DNA from: Paenibacillus jilunlii | GTDB lineage: Bacteria > Bacillota > Bacilli > Paenibacillales > Paenibacillaceae | Assembly: GCF_900102965.1 (NCBI RefSeq) | Contig: NZ_FNGM01000010.1 | Span: 186,001-250,000 of the forward strand | DNA length: 64,000 bases | Reading direction: 5' to 3' | Shown: positions 61,405 to 64,000 of the stretch, piece after piece | Position numbering within the stretch: position 1 is the first letter of the stretch | Layout: each line of letters begins with the position of its first letter | Program-made: the position numbers and the translations under genes | Notes under the pieces: model-generated | Database searches by the model: none | Told to the model about the DNA's origin: nothing | What the model saw: the letters and a program-made list of their open reading frames with translations, nothing else

Positions 61405-63165
61405 ATGAGAAAAAGTACGCTTGTATTGTCCACACTGCTGATTGCCGGTTCTATGCTGCTCGCAGCCTGCTCGGACAACAGCAGTAATTCTGCCTCCGGC
61501 AACACTCCGGCGTCGGCGTCTGCGACAGCTGATCCGGGTACAGCCGGAACTGAGAAGCCGGCATCCCCGGCACCTGTGCCTGCGGGTGCGCTGAGCGAGC
61601 CTTTTACAGCAACGGATCTAACTAAGCTTCCGGCTGTAGCCCAGAACCGTACGGATACGATCATTGTCGGCCTGACCGATCCCAGCGGCGCATTTACGCC
61701 TTATTTTCAAGAGAGCGGCTATGACGGCAACGTATCTTCGCTGCTGTATGCCTCCCTCGTAACGGTAGATGACAAAGGTGTTCCTGCACCAGAGCTCGCC
61801 GAGAGCTGGGATGTATCGGATGATCAGCTTACATACACCTTCCACTTGCGGAAAGGCTTGAAGTTCAGCGACGGCTCGCCGCTTACCGCGGAGGATGTGG
61901 CTTTTACCTGGACCATTCAATATGACAAAGCCTATGACGGCGGATCTTCTGTGCCTTCTATGAACGTAAAAGGCGGCAAAGCCTATAAAGAAGGAACGGC
62001 CAAAACAGTCGAAGGGATCAAAGTCATCGACCCGCAGACGATCTCGGTAACACTGGAGAAACCAAATGCTACAGCGCTGGTGACACTCGGCTCCAATGTG
62101 CTCTCCAAAGCTTATTACGGCAAGGACTATACGTTCGGCCACCTGGAATACATCAAAAAGCTGCACGAGCATCCGCTCGGCGACGGCCCCTACAAGCTGG
62201 AGAAATTCCTGCCCGGGCAGGAGGTGCGTTTTACAGCCAACGAAAATTATTTCAAGGGCAAACCCAAAACAGAGCATTTCATCTATAAAACCTCCGAAGG
62301 GGATGTATGGCAGTTCCTGGAGACCGGAGAGGTCGATTACGCGTCCTTCAGTGCCACGGATGAAAATATCGAGAAGCTGAAAGCACTCGGATTTGTGAAC
62401 ATTCTCCCTTATACACCCAGCACCTACGGTTACATGCAGGTTAATCTTAAGCATGAGCAGCTGAAGGATAAAGAGGTCAGACAGGCGATTATGTACGGAC
62501 TGGACCGCCAGAGCATTTATGTAGATGCTGCGCAGGGTGCGGGCTCCATTGCCAATATTCCGGCGTCACCGATCTCCTGGGCCTATACCGAGGAAGGCAT
62601 CAATCCTTATAAATATGATCCGGAAAAAGCCAAACAGCTGCTGGACCAAGCCGGTTGGACTGTTGGCGCAAACGGAATACGCGAAAAAGCCGGCAAGCCG
62701 CTGACGATCCATTATCTCGGCTCCAAAAGCAAAAACACCGATATTTTCATCGCTGTAGCCAAGGAGAACTTTGAAGCGCTGGGTATTGAATTCCAGCCGG
62801 AGGTTTTTGCCGACTTTAACTCGCTGGTGTCCAAGGTGGAAGGCGGAGACTACGATCTGGTATCCTTTTCCACCAGTATGCTGACTGATCCGGCGGACGG
62901 GTTCATGCAGTTTTTTGACGGAGAGATCACTGACTATGACAATCCGAAATTCCTGGAGCTGTACAACAAAGCTTTGGCTACCACGGATATTGAGCAGCGT
63001 AAAGCCGTCTATAAGGAGCTGTACCAGCTCTTCAATGATGAACTGCCGATACTCTTTACCAGCTACAAAAAAACAGTCTATGCCTACAATGGGCGCATAC
63101 AGAATCTGACGGTCAGCCCGTTCATCGGACTTGCCGGAAGCCTGCCGGAGTGGACGTTGAAATAA
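61405..63165 (+). CDS. Peptide ABC transporter binding lipoprotein
   Basis: 586 residues, family 5 (OppA/DppA-like) solute-binding protein. A lipoprotein signal ends at Cys22 (LLAAC), a Ser/Ala/Pro-rich tether (about 23-70) follows, then the SBP_bac_5 fold with the family segments SLVTVDDKGVPAPELAESWD, FHLRKGLKFSDGSPLTAEDV and DKEVRQAIMYGLDRQSI. It captures oligopeptides, dipeptides or nickel-type ligands outside the membrane. The permease gene follows after a hairpin, so this is the first gene of an opp/dpp-type operon. Confidence 0.93.
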   Translation: MRKSTLVLSTLLIAGSMLLAACSDNSSNSASGNTPASASATADPGTAGTEKPASPAPVPAGALSEPFTATDLTKLPAVAQNRTDTIIVGLTDPSGAFTPYFQESGYDGNVSSLLYASLVTVDDKGVPAPELAESWDVSDDQLTYTFHLRKGLKFSDGSPLTAEDVAFTWTIQYDKAYDGGSSVPSMNVKGGKAYKEGTAKTVEGIKVIDPQTISVTLEKPNATALVTLGSNVLSKAYYGKDYTFGHLEYIKKLHEHPLGDGPYKLEKFLPGQEVRFTANENYFKGKPKTEHFIYKTSEGDVWQFLETGEVDYASFSATDENIEKLKALGFVNILPYTPSTYGYMQVNLKHEQLKDKEVRQAIMYGLDRQSIYVDAAQGAGSIANIPASPISWAYTEEGINPYKYDPEKAKQLLDQAGWTVGANGIREKAGKPLTIHYLGSKSKNTDIFIAVAKENFEALGIEFQPEVFADFNSLVSKVEGGDYDLVSFSTSMLTDPADGFMQFFDGEITDYDNPKFLELYNKALATTDIEQRKAVYKELYQLFNDELPILFTSYKKTVYAYNGRIQNLTVSPFIGLAGSLPEWTLK

Positions 63166-63174
63166 CTACACATT

Positions 63175-63207
63175 CGTCCCCTGCTTAGATGGATCGGGCA
63201 GGGGACG
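63175..63207 (+). repeat. Intercistronic hairpin between binding protein and permease
   Basis: Stem CGTCCCCTGC / GCAGGGGACG of 10 bp with a 13-nt loop and no T run. Such hairpins often protect the highly expressed binding-protein part of the message. Confidence 0.75.
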
Positions 63208-63225
63208 ACTCATAAGGAGCGGGTC

Positions 63226-64000
63226 ATGAGTACCTATCTGACAAAAAGACTGCTGTACATGCTCATCATTCTGTTTGCGGCTTCGCTGCTTATCTTCATC
63301 CTGTATGCATCGACGCCCGGCGATTTCATTACGGGCAATATTAAGCTGACTGCGGAGCGCAAAGCCGAGCTGCGGGAAATCTACGGCTTGAACAAGCCGG
63401 TGCTGGAACGCTACGGCATCTGGATGAACAATGCATTTCATGGGGATTTCGGGTATTCGCTTGCCCAGCAGAAGCCGGTGCTTCAGTTGTTCAACGATTA
63501 TATCTGGAATTCTTTTTTGCTGGCCGCCGTGTCTACCTTTCTAACCTGGGTGATTGCGGTTATTGTCGGCGTGATCTCGGCCTATAAGCAGTACTCCTGG
63601 TTCGATACGCTGGTGATGGTGGCTATTTTTGCCGCAATGTCGCTGCCGTCCTTTTTTATCGGCTTGTTCCTGATCAAGATTCTGGCGGTGGATCTGAAGT
63701 GGCTCCCGCCGGGCGGGATGATTACCACGGGCAGCCATGCCACGGGGCTGGCGTATCTCAAGGAAGTGGTGCGGCATATGGCGCTGCCCGTCGTGGTGAT
63801 GACTCTGCTTGGCCTGGGTTCATTAACCCGTTATTTCCGCAGCAATATGATTGATGTGCTGAAGCAGGACTATATCCGCACCGCGCGGGCCAAAGGGCTG
63901 AAGGAACGGAAGGTGCTGTTCCGCCACGCGCTGCGCAATGCCCTGCTGCCGGCCATTACACTGGTCGGCTTCGAGCTTCCGGCACTGTTCGGCGGCTCGC
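63226..64000 (+). CDS. Peptide ABC transporter permease (DppB/OppB type), 3' end outside window
   Basis: The first 258 residues are present and the gene continues past the window edge. It begins MSTYLTKRLLYMLIILFAAS with the first membrane segment at about 9-30, then the family-typical STPGDF and YGLNKPVLERYGIWM region, several membrane segments, and the EAA loop RTARAKGLKERKVLFRHALR at about 216-235 that contacts the ATPase. AAGGAG lies 6 nt before the ATG. It pairs with the binding lipoprotein upstream; a second permease and ATPases are expected beyond the end. Confidence 0.93.
   Translation, partial: MSTYLTKRLLYMLIILFAASLLIFILYASTPGDFITGNIKLTAERKAELREIYGLNKPVLERYGIWMNNAFHGDFGYSLAQQKPVLQLFNDYIWNSFLLAAVSTFLTWVIAVIVGVISAYKQYSWFDTLVMVAIFAAMSLPSFFIGLFLIKILAVDLKWLPPGGMITTGSHATGLAYLKEVVRHMALPVVVMTLLGLGSLTRYFRSNMIDVLKQDYIRTARAKGLKERKVLFRHALRNALLPAITLVGFELPALFGGS

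Overview
The window looks like chromosome of a Paenibacillus (Bacillota, moderate GC, endospore former). Signs are AGGAGG-type ribosome sites with frequent TTG/GTG starts, a proline T-box, DnaD, a double dynamin, YesM/YesN two-component proteins, SLH and copper-amine-oxidase-like surface domains, a GerMN lipoprotein and ParE/ParC. This genus call rests on gene content only. There is no phage, transposase, rRNA, tRNA or CRISPR array.

Layout. 0-6.3 kb: a short FtsH-like membrane AAA protease behind an unknown partial gene, then a tight run hydroxyacyl-CoA dehydrogenase - ackA - asnS - dnaD. 6.4-10.3 kb: proB-proA-proC on the minus strand under a proline (CCU) T-box, with tandem repeats inside the operon. 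10.4-14.3 kb: a small conserved-looking protein, a LysR regulator, a decayed gene fragment and leuC-leuD, with ACCTAT/ATAGGT inverted repeats in both promoter regions. 14.4-22.4 kb: cell-envelope block of two tandem N-acetylmuramoyl-L-alanine amidases, a GerMN lipoprotein and a large SLH protein, followed by nth. 22.6-29.3 kb: autoregulated ArsR/SRPBCC pair, a 1230-residue double dynamin, purT and an acetyltransferase. 29.4-38.3 kb: a sugar-sensing unit (YesN regulator, YesM kinase, membrane-anchored sugar-binding lipoprotein) next to an mgl-type sugar ABC transporter whose promoter carries a cre-like site. 38.3-46 kb: structured repeat, an AT-rich orphan membrane protein, a WG-repeat protein, a CAP-domain secreted protein, an SGNH hydrolase and an ABC exporter. 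46-51 kb: parE and parC, separated by a second copy of the structured repeat. 51-64 kb: regulators (MarR, AraC, HxlR, ArsR-type), RNA-modifying enzymes, a Fur-controlled flavodoxin operon, a PRISE-type reductase, acetyltransferases, and the start of an oligopeptide ABC transporter that runs off the end.

The most unusual material is between genes. It includes (1) a 130-150 nt dispersed element in two copies whose hairpin arms differ by compensating changes; (2) a 51-nt unit repeated five times, each carrying a 9-bp hairpin, next to a 10-nt x5 tandem repeat; (3) a family of short motifs of the TTAGTGATCCTTTTTCCA type often in pairs about 51 nt apart; and (4) 62-64 nt repeats in the pro operon. 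No single new enzymatic system stands out. The best leads are these repeat families, the three-part sugar sensor, the FtsH-like protease with its overlapping partner gene, and the unknown gene behind the Fur-regulated flavodoxin.
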